Part shown: one piece after another, positions 1-7,509 of the stretch | How the letters are laid out: every line of letters begins with the position of its first letter | Position numbering within the stretch: position 1 is the stretch's first letter | DNA from: Planctomycetaceae bacterium | Lineage (GTDB): Bacteria > Planctomycetota > Planctomycetia > Pirellulales > Pirellulaceae | NCBI GenBank assembly: GCA_012729315.1 | Contig: JAAYDI010000065.1 | Coordinates: 1 to 64,000 of the forward strand | DNA length: 64,000 bases | Direction of reading: 5' to 3' | The notes under the pieces: generated by a model | What the model was told of the DNA's origin: nothing | The model's database searches: none | Seen by the model: only the letters and a program-made list of their open reading frames with translations | Position numbers and translations under genes: made by a program

Positions 1-101
1 AGCGCAGCCTGCAACGAAGCTACCGTCGCTTTCAATGCGGCCACGCTCGCTTCCAGTTCCGCGCAACGAGGACAACCTGTTTTCCTTTTGCTTTCCGCCA
101 T
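1..101 (-). CDS. IS66-type transposase, N-terminal part (cut by window edge)
   Basis: Reading leftward from an ATG at 99-101, the frame is open to the window edge and opens MAESKRKTGCPRCAELEAS, followed by a heptad-like VAALKATVASLQA. A Cys-x-x-Cys followed by an alanine/leucine coiled coil is how planctomycete IS66 (TnpC-type) transposases begin; the SSKPPSSD block expected next would lie outside the window. The upstream DNA (about 102-155) recurs in degenerate form at 53.5-53.66 kb. Seen: open frame and motif. Inferred: IS66 identity. Only 33 residues are visible, so completeness cannot be judged. Confidence 0.55.
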   Translation of the reverse strand, partial: MAESKRKTGCPRCAELEASVAALKATVASLQAA

Positions 102-206
102 CGTGGCGGCTAACATAACCCATAATGTCCAAAACCAAGATCAGTTCAAATCCGTGAACGGTTACTTCACATCCGACTGCTCGGACATGGAACGGAGACG
201 GGCGAA

Positions 207-594
207 ATGTCTCCCGGGAGTTTCTTGAGGGGTCTTCTCTACATCGCTACGGCGCTGGCTGTCTTGACAACGCTCGTTGGCACAATCATCGTCTTTTTCA
301 TGTGGTCCTTGGCTACGGCCACCCTCGACCCATCGTTTTCCCATACCGCCGGAAGCGGCTCTTACCGAAGCAATCGCAGTCGAGGTGTCGCGAAAAGCAT
401 TAGCTGCCGAGGGTGAGGACACTACCCGGATGCGCCCGATACCATACGATGACGAAAGGCACCTATTTGCGGTCAATACGATTGATCCCGACAGTGGGTC
501 CATTCGATGGTCGACTCCTCATGGTGCATACTACGGGGTGAGGGTTGAAAAGAAAGGTTCGGAAGTCGTGTGTCAGGTTCACCGCCTGAAATAG
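207..594 (+). pseudogene. Small membrane-anchored protein, frameshifted
   Basis: An ATG at 207, with GGAG about 12 nt upstream, opens a frame with a strong N-terminal membrane segment (LLYIATALAVLTTLVGTIIV). That frame loses protein-like character after about 320. Another frame then continues smoothly with PPEAALTEAIAVEVSRKAL and a compact alpha/beta-like tail ending GVRVEKKGSEVVCQVHRLK at 594. One frameshift near 315-340 would join them into a protein of about 128 residues with one membrane helix and a small soluble domain. Family not recognised. It sits beside the IS66 start in a degraded strip, so true decay is as likely as a sequencing error. Confidence 0.45.
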
Positions 595-667
595 GTATTG
601 CGAGTGCATAACAATATAGACTCGGTCAGGCAATCATTTCCATGCATATCGTAAATTACACGAAAGT

Positions 668-954
668 GTGCACGGATCGCTCGAACGGCAACAGGTCAGT
701 AACCATTTGCGATCAACACTGAGGGAGTGTACACTTGTTTTCGTTCTCGTGACGCCGCTGTCAGTGCTGCTAGTGTCGACGGGCGATTGGCTGGCATCTC
801 GTGGCAGAGAACCACCCTTTCGCGGGAAGTACGCAATTCATCAGGACAGGTGGACCTTATGCCAAGATTGTTCCTCATCGTTGGTGCCATTTCTGCGGTG
901 CTCTTCATGACAGATTTCTCAGCAGAGCGCTCAATAGAGCGGACTGCGGACTAG
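668..954 (+). pseudogene. Possible frameshifted small membrane protein
   Basis: A GTG-started frame from 668 contains a hydrophobic stretch (LVFVLVTPLSVLLV). A second frame ending at 954 holds another (LFLIVGAISAVLFM) starting at an internal ATG near 859. Neither frame is convincing alone; joined by a frameshift near 840 they would give a protein with two membrane segments. No family is recognised. The call rests only on hydrophobicity and on the neighbouring broken and intact small membrane genes. Confidence 0.2.
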
Positions 955-995
955 CGTGCAGCTGATCGCAATGAAGGAATGGAGGAACGATACGC

Positions 996-1259
996 GTGAA
1001 GTTGCAGTTCAGCCTCAAGTCGTTATTGGTCACATGCGGCGCGATTGCCGTGGTTGCGGCTGTTGCCGCGCCGCTGGTGCGGCGAATCAGTTTCGGTTCG
1101 GGCGCGATACTTACCTGGGAAACGGATGACGGAGTGATTGAACTGGTGGGCGTCGAACTCACGCTGTTTGGCCAGGTGGCGCTAGTTCTGTTACTCGTGA
1201 TTGTGGTTGTCGGACTGGCCTTTGTCGCCCGTCGCAGGCGAAAGTTGGCGCGGAGGTAA
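996..1259 (+). CDS. Small planctomycete-type membrane protein, 87 aa
   Basis: GTG start at 996 with GGAGG at 981-985, a good spacing that decides the start. The protein opens MKLQFSLKSLL, the entry seen on many short planctomycete membrane proteins. A first hydrophobic helix (residues about 10-28) is followed by a short exposed loop (ISFGSGAILTWETDDGVIEL), then a second long helix (about 55-78), and it ends in a basic tail RRRRKLARR that would stay cytoplasmic. Function unknown. It is the only intact gene between 200 and 1990 and is followed by dispersed repeat DNA. Confidence 0.65.
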   Translation: MKLQFSLKSLLVTCGAIAVVAAVAAPLVRRISFGSGAILTWETDDGVIELVGVELTLFGQVALVLLLVIVVVGLAFVARRRRKLARR

Positions 1260-1431
1260 GGATAGCAGACGCTCGCTCCCTCCCGCAGGATTCCGGCGTT
1301 GCATACGATTTCAAGCGGCGCTGTCCGAGCCCGCCACGAGCCGCACCTTGCCGGCCGGGCCGGCGGAAGCGCGGCCGCGGCTGCTTTTTGATCTCGGTCT
1401 CGGAGGCCGCCGGTTCAGCGCGGCGTCCGCG
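1260..1431. other. Intergenic stretch, no gene seen
   Basis: GC-rich sequence after the small membrane gene, leading into a dispersed repeat. Open frames here look like random GC-rich translation and none has a ribosome-binding site. Nothing else was recognised. Confidence 0.5.
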
Positions 1432-1590
1432 GCTCGACCGGCACGTTCTCGGGCACGTGTACCCACGGGTGGCGCCGCGAGGCGCGGCTTACCCCGGGCT
1501 GTGATAGGGTAGGGGCGCCGCGCTACGGCTCAAGACGACAGTTCGCGTGGCGCGCATAGGTCACGAAACGTGACTTCTATCGACACATGC
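1432..1590 (+). repeat. Dispersed palindromic (REP-like) repeat, copy B
   Basis: This copy runs from the GGCTCGACCGGCACG region through ACCCACGGGTGGCGCCGCG, GGGGCGCCGCGCTACGGC and a near-perfect inverted repeat at GGTCACGAAACGTGACTTCT (about 1559-1578). It matches the longer copy at 57.13-57.29 kb at most positions, with small indels. It contains several short hairpins. On the minus strand it supplies the last 19 residues (VSIEVTFRDLCAPRELSS-like) of a truncated reading frame. Confidence 0.8.
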
Positions 1591-1730
1591 TGCCGCGTCG
1601 GAAATAACACGCTTGCCGAAAGGACACTGTTTTCCGACTCGGTCACGCCCTTGGACAGGTTGAGGACAAAATCGCCCTTGCGGACCCGGTCGGGTAGGTC
1701 GATGATGTCGGAAATCAGTCTATCAGGCAT
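1530..1730 (-). pseudogene. N-terminal fragment of a larger ATPase-like gene fused to repeat DNA
   Basis: ATG at 1728-1730 opens MPDRLISDIIDLPDRVRKG followed by DFVLNLSKGVTES. This resembles, from memory, the start of very large ATPases of the DUF6079/PglY kind found in phage-defence loci. After GVTES the similarity ends, and the tail is translated from the dispersed repeat (HVSIEVTFRDLCAPRELSS). The fragment is 66 residues, against more than 1000 for the suspected family. The DUF6079 link is a memory-based guess; the truncation by repeat DNA is visible. Confidence 0.35.
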
Positions 1731-1994
1731 GGGTGTACAACCACAAAAGATACGGATTACACGAATAAAGTGAGGCCAGTTGTCGGTGGGAATGGTGTAA
1801 TCCCAGCGAACCGCCGAGTTTTACACTTATCGCAAGTCCTGTCATCACTGAGGCTTGCAAACGCGTCACCTGACTCGAATGTCCAAGACTATGTTTAAAT
1901 CCCATTCTTCGCTCCCGGTTTACACGAAGTCCGATTGGCGGCATGAGCCTGCTTGTTTCGAGTCATTGGCGTATTCGTCGGCTGCATGTTGGGA
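1731..1994. other. AT-richer intergenic spacer, no gene seen
   Basis: The spacer between the truncated fragment and the PIN toxin is visibly less GC-rich than the core genes. No recognisable gene, terminator or repeat was found. Confidence 0.5.
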
Positions 1995-2381
1995 TCACCA
2001 AACCCTCTCGATGCCGTAGGCATCCAGTTGTTTGTCGGCACTGATAATCGGCACTTGCTCAACGATGGACTGTGCAATAAGCAGCCGGTCGAAGGGGTCA
2101 CGATGATGGAAAGGCAGGCGAGCCACCTGACCGGCGTGCTGGGACGTGATGGGCAGAATGACAAGCCCATTGCGTTGAACCTCACGATCCACAAATACGT
2201 CCAGCGGCTCCTGCAACTCGTACCTTCGAATGCTGATCTTGATGCCTATTTCCCAGAAAGTCGACGGACTCAGCAACAACTCGTTTTCCAGTTCGGCAAT
2301 CACATTTCGAGCCGTATCGCTGAGTTTCGGATCGTCCAAAGACATCCAGAGGAACGCATGTGTGTCCAGCAGCAGCTTCAC
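1995..2381 (-). CDS. PIN-domain ribonuclease toxin (type II TA)
   Basis: 128 residues, the usual VapC length. It opens MKLLLDTHAFLWM with the first acidic residue D6. It has a conserved Glu region (STFWEIGIKISI), the DPFDRLLIAQS motif with its aspartates near 97-100, and a final Asp in PIISADKQLDAYG. These acidic residues bind Mg2+ in PIN nucleases, which cleave RNA (often tRNA or rRNA) when freed from antitoxin. The start is a GTG overlapping the antitoxin stop by four bases (GTGA), so translation is probably coupled. The WxxxDD/DPFDRLL pattern is that of PIN toxins paired with Phd-type antitoxins. Confidence 0.9.
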   Translation of the reverse strand: MKLLLDTHAFLWMSLDDPKLSDTARNVIAELENELLLSPSTFWEIGIKISIRRYELQEPLDVFVDREVQRNGLVILPITSQHAGQVARLPFHHRDPFDRLLIAQSIVEQVPIISADKQLDAYGIERVW

Positions 2382-2596
2382 GGCATGTACTCCTCGAAGT
2401 CCTTCAGGTGGTCATCGTCTTCCTGCACCACAGTCAGCTTTCCTTTGCCCAATCCAAATTGTCGCTGCCGCTTTGGGCTGACCAGTTTGGCCACCGTTTG
2501 ATTGTTCTGAGTAATGTCGACTTCCTCACCGGGCTTCAGACCGGCAATCAACTCGGCCAATTTCGATTGAGCCTCCTGTAAACTGATCTGACTCAT
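2378..2596 (-). CDS. Phd/YefM-type antitoxin
   Basis: 72 residues, ATG at 2596. It begins MSQISLQEAQSKLAELI, then GEEVDITQNNQTVAKLVSP, the beta-strand/helix N-terminal DNA-binding fold of Phd/YefM antitoxins. The C-terminal half (GLGKGKLTVVQEDDDHLKDF) is acidic and probably disordered until it wraps the toxin. It lies directly upstream of the PIN toxin with a 4-nt overlap, the usual antitoxin-first order. Such pairs usually autorepress their promoter; no operator was identified in the 2597-2640 leader. Confidence 0.88.
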   Translation of the reverse strand: MSQISLQEAQSKLAELIAGLKPGEEVDITQNNQTVAKLVSPKRQRQFGLGKGKLTVVQEDDDHLKDFEEYMP

Positions 2597-2644
2597 TGCT
2601 CACCTCCAATTTGCATCTGGAATGAACACTGAAGAAGCCTTGGC

Positions 2645-2762
2645 AATTATACCCTCCAGTTGCATAGTTTTCGCCACATGCACGTGAAAAGCAACTGGTA
2701 TCGTGGCAGCAATCGCGTTTTGTTCGCGTGTCGATAGAAGTCGCGTTTCGTGACCTTTCGCC
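2645..2762 (-). repeat. Dispersed repeat, copy C (inverted)
   Basis: The reverse complement of this stretch matches 57252-57368, including GTCACGAAACG, CGACTTCTATCGACACGCG, TTGCTGCCACGATACCAG and GCTTTTCACGTGCATGTGG, with scattered substitutions. It covers the right half of the composite repeat that copy B lacks, and sits just upstream of the antitoxin gene in opposite orientation to copies A and B. Confidence 0.8.
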
Positions 2763-2812
2763 ACAAGCCGCCTGCCGTGGTGAGTGACATTATTATGTCG
2801 CTGTGTACACAA

Positions 2813-2834
2813 CGGCCACTTCAAAAAAAGTGGC
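2813..2834 (+). terminator. Hairpin, possible terminator or IS end structure
   Basis: A perfect 8-bp stem GGCCACTT/AAGTGGCC with a 6-nt A-rich loop, followed by TCTTTGTTATTGTT. It lies 58 bp upstream of the IS1380-like start codon, so it could be a transcription-blocking hairpin at the end of that element rather than a gene terminator. Confidence 0.4.
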
Positions 2835-2891
2835 CTCTTTGTTATTGTTGTGTGTTCACACCCAATGAACTCCAACACAAAGAGGTCACCG

Positions 2892-2984
2892 ATGAAGAAT
2901 AGCAGAACTCGTGTCCGGATGAAAGCCACCTCCGTCCCGATGTTGCGCTTTGAGGACCAGCGGTTGACGTCCTTTGCTGGGTTA
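2892..2984 (+). pseudogene. IS1380-family transposase, N-terminal remnant
   Basis: ATG at 2892 opens MKNSRTRVRMKATSVPM and then LRFEDQRLTSFAGL, the recognisable entry of IS1380-like (DDE) transposases. Only about 31 residues remain. After FAGL the frame reads unrelated sequence and stops, so at least 90% of the transposase is missing. The DNA downstream belongs to a different broken gene on the minus strand, placing the IS breakpoint near 2985. Confidence 0.6.
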
Positions 2985-2989
2985 GGGCG

Positions 2990-3240
2990 ATGTGGAGGAC
3001 CGCCAGCGTGGCGACCGGCGCGCTGGTGTCGTTAGAGGTCGCATCGTAGATGTTCGCGTGGCCTGAAACCATCTCGCTCCACGCTGCGGAGTCATCAAGG
3101 GCTCGCGCGAAGAACGTGTGCTCACCCGTGCGCCAGTTGCCCGTACTTGTTACCAGGCTCCGGAAACTGCACCACCAGTATCTGATTGGTTGTGGCCGCT
3201 GTATCGAAGACGCCATCGCCGTTGAGTTCCCATGGCGCCG
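2990..3240 (-). pseudogene. Remnant of an Ig-like/dockerin-type surface protein
   Basis: Two minus-strand frames carry pieces that fit together. One is NGDGVFDTAATTNQILVVQF, a Ca-binding-like NGDG loop. The other is TGEHTFFARALDDSAAWSE, like the THTFFARAxD strand of Ig-like domains in planctomycete surface proteins. A frameshift near 3135 separates them and no start codon is usable. It lies between the IS1380 remnant and the stop of the flavoprotein gene, so it appears to be a stranded gene end. Family assignment is tentative. Confidence 0.35.
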
Positions 3241-3288
3241 ATCTTCGGCGCGGGGGACCCCATCCAGTCGCCAGTTGCTCGGCGCCGG

Positions 3289-4548
3289 TCACTGGGCCAG
3301 CTTGGCGACCGTGGCGTAGAGATCCAGTTCGCGGCGTCCGCCGATGATGCCGAACAGATCGCGGATTTGCTGCAGGCCGTCGGTGATCAGGAACCGCCCG
3401 TCGCCGCCGACGCTCTTTGAGCCCAGAATGTAGTAGTTCGGTTCCGGTGTCAGCAGCCGTTCGGGACGCAGCTCGCGCTGGCCCGTCTCGGTGCCCTCGG
3501 CCGGGTGCTCGCCCAGGCCCGGAGATGCTCCGGCGACAGGCCGCTGGGCGACGCGCAGGGTGGCGCACACCGCATGGTCTGCCCGATATCCGGTGTTGGC
3601 GATGATCTGGTCGTAGCGTTCGGGGGACGGGGCATCGGCGAACTGCACCACGTACTGTTCGGCTTGGCTGTCCCACTCAATGGCTGCGACGGTCGTGCCG
3701 GGCCGGACATCCAGCTGCGTGGTGCCGGCGCGCGCGTGCCTGTTGGCTGCCAGTGCCAGCCGCTGCTGTTCCGGGCAGCGGGCGTAGCGGGCGACGGGAA
3801 TCGGCCCGTCGGTCGTCCCCTCCAGCGTTTCCGAGACGATCCACGTCACGCGGGTCTCCGGCGCGCGGTGCGCAAGCTTGACCAGGGCGATGATCGAGGC
3901 GGCGGCCGAGAGTCCGGAGCCGACCACCAGCACACGGCGCTCGGCGTACCGCACGCGTGCAGCGCCCAGGACGTCGGGCACACCGTACACAATCCCCGCA
4001 CGCACTGCGCATTCGCCGCGCGCCAGGCTGCCGCCGGCCCCGCACCCGTTGGGATGCCCGTACACGCCTGTGCAGTCGATCACTACGTCGGCCCATTCCT
4101 GAGTCTGCGGTCCTCCAGCATGTTCGACAACGATCCGGAACCGGTTATCATCCGGCTCGGCATCCGCTGCGGCTTCCTCCGCCGGCAGGACTGGCCGCTC
4201 CACGGCCAGCACACGGGTGTGACAGCGGACTTCATCCGCCAGCAGGTCGGTGCGCGACAGTGGCCGCAGATACTGGTCGACCCACTGCTGCGCCAGGAGC
4301 TGGGCGGTTTCATCCGGCGGGCGGTAGTCGGGATCCTGCGCGCGCAACGCAGCTAATCCGAGCGTCGATCGCAGCTGGTGAAAAGGGCTGAACAGCCGCA
4401 AGTGGCCGCATGCCCTCACATGGCTCGCCACTTCCCGCTGCTCGTATATGACGACACTGTAGCCCAGGTAGCGCGCGTACAGCCCGGCTTCAATCCCCAC
4501 GGGACCGGCGCCTAGAATCGCGATCGTAGCAGGTGTGTCAACAGCCAT
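3289..4548 (-). CDS. FAD/NAD(P)-dependent oxidoreductase (thioredoxin-reductase/FMO-like fold)
   Basis: Start set at the ATG at 4546-4548 because the first Rossmann strand follows at once (TIAILGAGPVG, GxGxxG at residues 13-18); an upstream in-frame start at 4596 adds only tandem-repeat DNA. 419 residues. A second dinucleotide motif (RRVLVVGSGLSAAAS) lies mid-protein, and an ATG-like closing motif (IIANTGYR) and a C-terminal FLITDGLQQIRDLF follow. Two Rossmann motifs indicate FAD plus NAD(P)H. Substrate unknown; CGHLRLFSPFH after the first fold is shared with monooxygenase-like relatives. It is a monocistronic gene facing the degraded strip. Confidence 0.75.
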   Translation of the reverse strand: MAVDTPATIAILGAGPVGIEAGLYARYLGYSVVIYEQREVASHVRACGHLRLFSPFHQLRSTLGLAALRAQDPDYRPPDETAQLLAQQWVDQYLRPLSRTDLLADEVRCHTRVLAVERPVLPAEEAAADAEPDDNRFRIVVEHAGGPQTQEWADVVIDCTGVYGHPNGCGAGGSLARGECAVRAGIVYGVPDVLGAARVRYAERRVLVVGSGLSAAASIIALVKLAHRAPETRVTWIVSETLEGTTDGPIPVARYARCPEQQRLALAANRHARAGTTQLDVRPGTTVAAIEWDSQAEQYVVQFADAPSPERYDQIIANTGYRADHAVCATLRVAQRPVAGASPGLGEHPAEGTETGQRELRPERLLTPEPNYYILGSKSVGGDGRFLITDGLQQIRDLFGIIGGRRELDLYATVAKLAQ

Positions 4549-4932
4549 TGTTGGTAAAAGGAACCGTGTTCTGTATTCAGTAATGCCCGCAGTCAATGCC
4601 CGCAGTTAATGCCCGCAGTTAATGCCCGGATACTCCCGGCCGCCCGATAGCATAGCTGGCCGCCCGCTATCTTAGCAGGTCCGGTCCGTTCCGGCCGCTG
4701 GTCGGAACACGCCTCAGTGACGGACGGTGCACGACACCTGATCCACCTGGTCCACCTGGTCCGCGCCGCGGACGTGGAGCTGCAACGCGCTGTAGAGTTA
4801 CCGGGGTGTGCAGATGCGCGTGGGCTGTGCCGGACGACGTTGTCACAGCCCGGAGCGACCCCACGCTTGGGGAGGTGGCGAGCGTGTTACACGCATGATA
4901 GTTTATCCTGCGAGGGTGGATCGGCGCGAAAC
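4549..4932. other. Divergent intergenic region, tandem repeats
   Basis: About 380 bp between the flavoprotein and the kinase, which diverge, so both promoters should lie here. It contains a 13-bp tandem repeat at 4581-4629 and a short CCACCTGGT iteration near 4744-4760. No clear -35/-10 pair was identified and no ORF is credible. Confidence 0.5.
4581..4629 (+). repeat. 13-bp tandem repeat, 3.8 copies
   Basis: The unit TAATGCCCGCAGT is repeated at 4581, 4594 (first base C), 4607 and 4620 (partial, diverging after 9 bases). It lies 33-81 bp upstream of the chosen flavoprotein start, where slippage could alter expression. Confidence 0.85.
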
Positions 4933-6507
4933 ATGTCCAAGAAACTCAACTCACAAGCCCTGCTGGACCTGCTGGAACGCAGCAAGCTGCTGTCTGCGGA
5001 TCAGGTGGCGCGCGCGGTGGCGGAGTGGGAGTCGCTGCACGGCGAGTCGCTGCCGGAGGATGCCGAGCGGCTGGCGGACCACCTGGTGGCAACGCAGGTG
5101 ATCACGCGCTGGCAGGCCGACAATCTGCTGCGCGGGAAGTACAAAGGCTACTTTCTCGGGAAGTTCAAACTGCTGGGACTGTTGGGCAGCGGTGGCATGA
5201 GTTCGGTGTACCTGGCCGAGCACACGCTGATGCGGCGCAAACAGGCCATCAAAGTGCTACCCAGGAAGCGGGTGGGGGATGCCTCGTATCTGGAGCGTTT
5301 CAAATTGGAGGCGTTGGCGACCGCGGCGCTGGACCATCCCAACATCGTGCGGGTGTACGACATCGACAACGAGCGAGACATTCATTATCTCGTGATGGAG
5401 TATGTACCGGGTCGGGATCTGCAGACGATCGTGACGAGCGACGGACCACTGGACTATGCAGACGCGGCTCGCTACGTCGCCCAGGCAGCGCACGGGTTGC
5501 AGCACGCTCATGACGCCCACCTGATCCACCGCGATGTCAAGCCGGCCAACCTGCTGTTGGACGACCACGGCTTGATCAAGGTTCTGGATCTGGGGTTGGC
5601 GCTGTTCGCCCGCGGTGACCATGCGTCGCTCACCCTGCTGCACAACGAAAACGTGCTGGGCACGGCTGATTACTTGGCGCCGGAACAGGCTCTGAGCAGT
5701 CACGACGTCGACTCGCGGGCGGACATCTACGGTCTGGGCTGCACCCTGTACTTCCTGCTGACGGGGCATCCGCCGTTTCCCGAGGGAACGCTGGCCCAGC
5801 GCATCGTGAAGCACCAATCGCAGTCCCCCCCTGACATCCGCGTGGATCGCCCCGACTGTCCCCGAGACTTGCTGAATATCTGTACCAGGATGATGCAGAA
5901 GGATCCGCGACAGCGATACAGCCACATGCACGAAGTCGCCGCTGCGCTGGAAGGCTGGGTGCGGACCCGCGAAACTGTGGCGATCGCCGTCGTGCCGCAG
6001 CCGTCGGCACGTCGCGCGCCGGCGGGGACCTCGGCGGGCCGCGATGGGAACGCGCCTCGCGCAGCTTCCGACGGGCTTGGCTCTGGCAGCGATGTGCTCT
6101 CCCAACATGCCGCCGCTGCGTCTGGGGGCGAGTCGTCCTCGGAGGCGTCTGCGGACCGCACGCATGCCGTGCGGCCGTCCGGCACTGTGCAGGATACCCA
6201 CGTGCGCGACGGCCACGGTCCGCGAGTTCCGGAGTTGGACCACGACAGCGGTCAAATTGACCTGAGCCTCGAGACGCTGGACACCGACTCCACGAGCCAT
6301 GCCGCGCGACTTCTGCGCGAAACGCAGCGGGTGCGCACCGAGCGGCTCCAGCAGCTGTCCCGTTGGATCTGGATCGTGCTGATCTCTGCCACCATTCTCT
6401 CGGCTGTCCTGCTGCTTCGCACCTGGCTTGTCTCGCGCAGTCCTTCGACGCCTTCGCCGGCTTCCCCACCGAGTCCGCCGCGACCGGAACTGCTGCGGCG
6501 ATCGTGA
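4933..6507 (+). CDS. Membrane-anchored Ser/Thr protein kinase
   Basis: 524 residues from the ATG at 4933; longer in-frame upstream starts read unlikely sequence. Residues about 1-70 are the helical domain common before planctomycete kinases ([16 protein letters not shown]...[10 protein letters not shown]). The kinase domain follows: glycine loop GSGGMS 85-90, AIK lysine 107, HRDVKPAN with catalytic D201, metal site DLG at 219-221 where most kinases have DFG, and [11 protein letters not shown] low-complexity linker precedes one membrane helix at about 478-500 and a short Pro/Ser-rich tail. No PASTA, WD40 or TPR sensor is present. It probably phosphorylates Ser/Thr on cytoplasmic targets. Confidence 0.92.
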   Translation: MSKKLNSQALLDLLERSKLLSADQVARAVAEWESLHGESLPEDAERLADHLVATQVITRWQADNLLRGKYKGYFLGKFKLLGLLGSGGMSSVYLAEHTLMRRKQAIKVLPRKRVGDASYLERFKLEALATAALDHPNIVRVYDIDNERDIHYLVMEYVPGRDLQTIVTSDGPLDYADAARYVAQAAHGLQHAHDAHLIHRDVKPANLLLDDHGLIKVLDLGLALFARGDHASLTLLHNENVLGTADYLAPEQALSSHDVDSRADIYGLGCTLYFLLTGHPPFPEGTLAQRIVKHQSQSPPDIRVDRPDCPRDLLNICTRMMQKDPRQRYSHMHEVAAALEGWVRTRETVAIAVVPQPSARRAPAGTSAGRDGNAPRAASDGLGSGSDVLSQHAAAASGGESSSEASADRTHAVRPSGTVQDTHVRDGHGPRVPELDHDSGQIDLSLETLDTDSTSHAARLLRETQRVRTERLQQLSRWIWIVLISATILSAVLLLRTWLVSRSPSTPSPASPPSPPRPELLRRS

Positions 6508-6765
6508 TCCGACGTCCGCGGCCACCGGTTTTTGTTTTTCATTTGGCGTCGAGAATCGATGCCCAGGGCATGGGGGGGCTTCTGATGGTGTCCGCTTGTG
6601 TTCCGTAAGTCATTGGCATGTATGTATTTACGGTGTTCACTTGTAATGCCATGCGGGCTGTTTCTAGCATGGAATATAGGAGTAGACAGGTAGTGTGTAG
6701 CGGCTGGAGCTGATCCGGAGTCCTCACGGAACACGACGGACTGCCGGATCTTGAGTGAGCGTACC

Positions 6766-7509
6766 ATGTTCAGAGGCTTCCGTTCGAATAGGTCGTCCAA
6801 CAAGTCGCAGCGTCGGATGCATGCCGTCCGCGCTGTCCGTTCGCATCGCAGTTTCGCTCACGGCAAGCGGGCCCGTAGGCGGGAGCGTTATCGATGCCCG
6901 TTTCTGCCACCGGAAGACTGGTACGAACCGGGCGGCGAGTCGGGGATCGCGGCGCTGCGGATCATTGTCCAGGACCCAGGGCCGGGGTATCGGCACGCGG
7001 TGACGGCCGAGGAGGTTCGGGCTCGTCTGGCGGCGTTGCCGCTCCACTTCACCAGTCGTCTGGAGGTTGTGCAACTGAGTCGGATGACGCGCAAGAAACG
7101 CACGTTGCCCTGTTATGGCATGCAGTGGGGTAGCGCGGTGTACCTGTATCCGGTCGAGGAGTCGCTAATCGAGCACTATGCGCAGCCCCCGCTGGCGGCG
7201 GAACGTCGCGAGGCGGAGATGTATGGTGGCCGGTGGGAAGCGGTGGCTGGCGGGATGTGGCGGCTGGTGTGGACGCCCGAGACGATCCGCGATTTCTACC
7301 TCAACAACATTCTGCTGCACGAATTGGGGCATCTGATCGACGACCGCAACCGGAGCTATGCCGACCGGGAGCGGTTTGCCGACTGGTTCGCCATTGAGTA
7401 CGGTTATAGAACGAGTGGGGCTTCAGGGCGGAGGGGTCATGATGGGCGGCGCATCGATGAGCTTGGCGAACCGCGAGCCGGCTGTGGCCGGGACGTTCTA
7501 TCCGGCTGA
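6766..7509 (+). CDS. HExxH zinc-metalloprotease-like protein
   Basis: 247 residues from the ATG at 6766. A basic Ser/Arg/His-rich head (about 45 residues) precedes a soluble domain with the zinc-binding signature HELGHLIDD near 185 and a downstream RERFADWFAIEYGYR helix, whose acidic residues may supply a third ligand. The family is not recognised; such short HELGH proteins are often uncharacterised peptidases. The last 25 or so residues are atypical and are read through the start of the next gene, overlapping it by about 70 bp, so the natural end may have been altered by a frameshift. Confidence 0.65.
   Translation: MFRGFRSNRSSNKSQRRMHAVRAVRSHRSFAHGKRARRRERYRCPFLPPEDWYEPGGESGIAALRIIVQDPGPGYRHAVTAEEVRARLAALPLHFTSRLEVVQLSRMTRKKRTLPCYGMQWGSAVYLYPVEESLIEHYAQPPLAAERREAEMYGGRWEAVAGGMWRLVWTPETIRDFYLNNILLHELGHLIDDRNRSYADRERFADWFAIEYGYRTSGASGRRGHDGRRIDELGEPRAGCGRDVLSG

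Noticed and set aside
1953-2501. Plus-strand frame covering the PIN toxin and antitoxin
   Set aside because: The minus strand shows complete toxin and antitoxin motifs with a 4-nt overlap; the plus frame has no motif.
4717-4932. Upstream start giving a 72-residue extension of the Ser/Thr kinase
   Set aside because: The extension is low in protein character and the family helical domain starts at the ATG at 4933.
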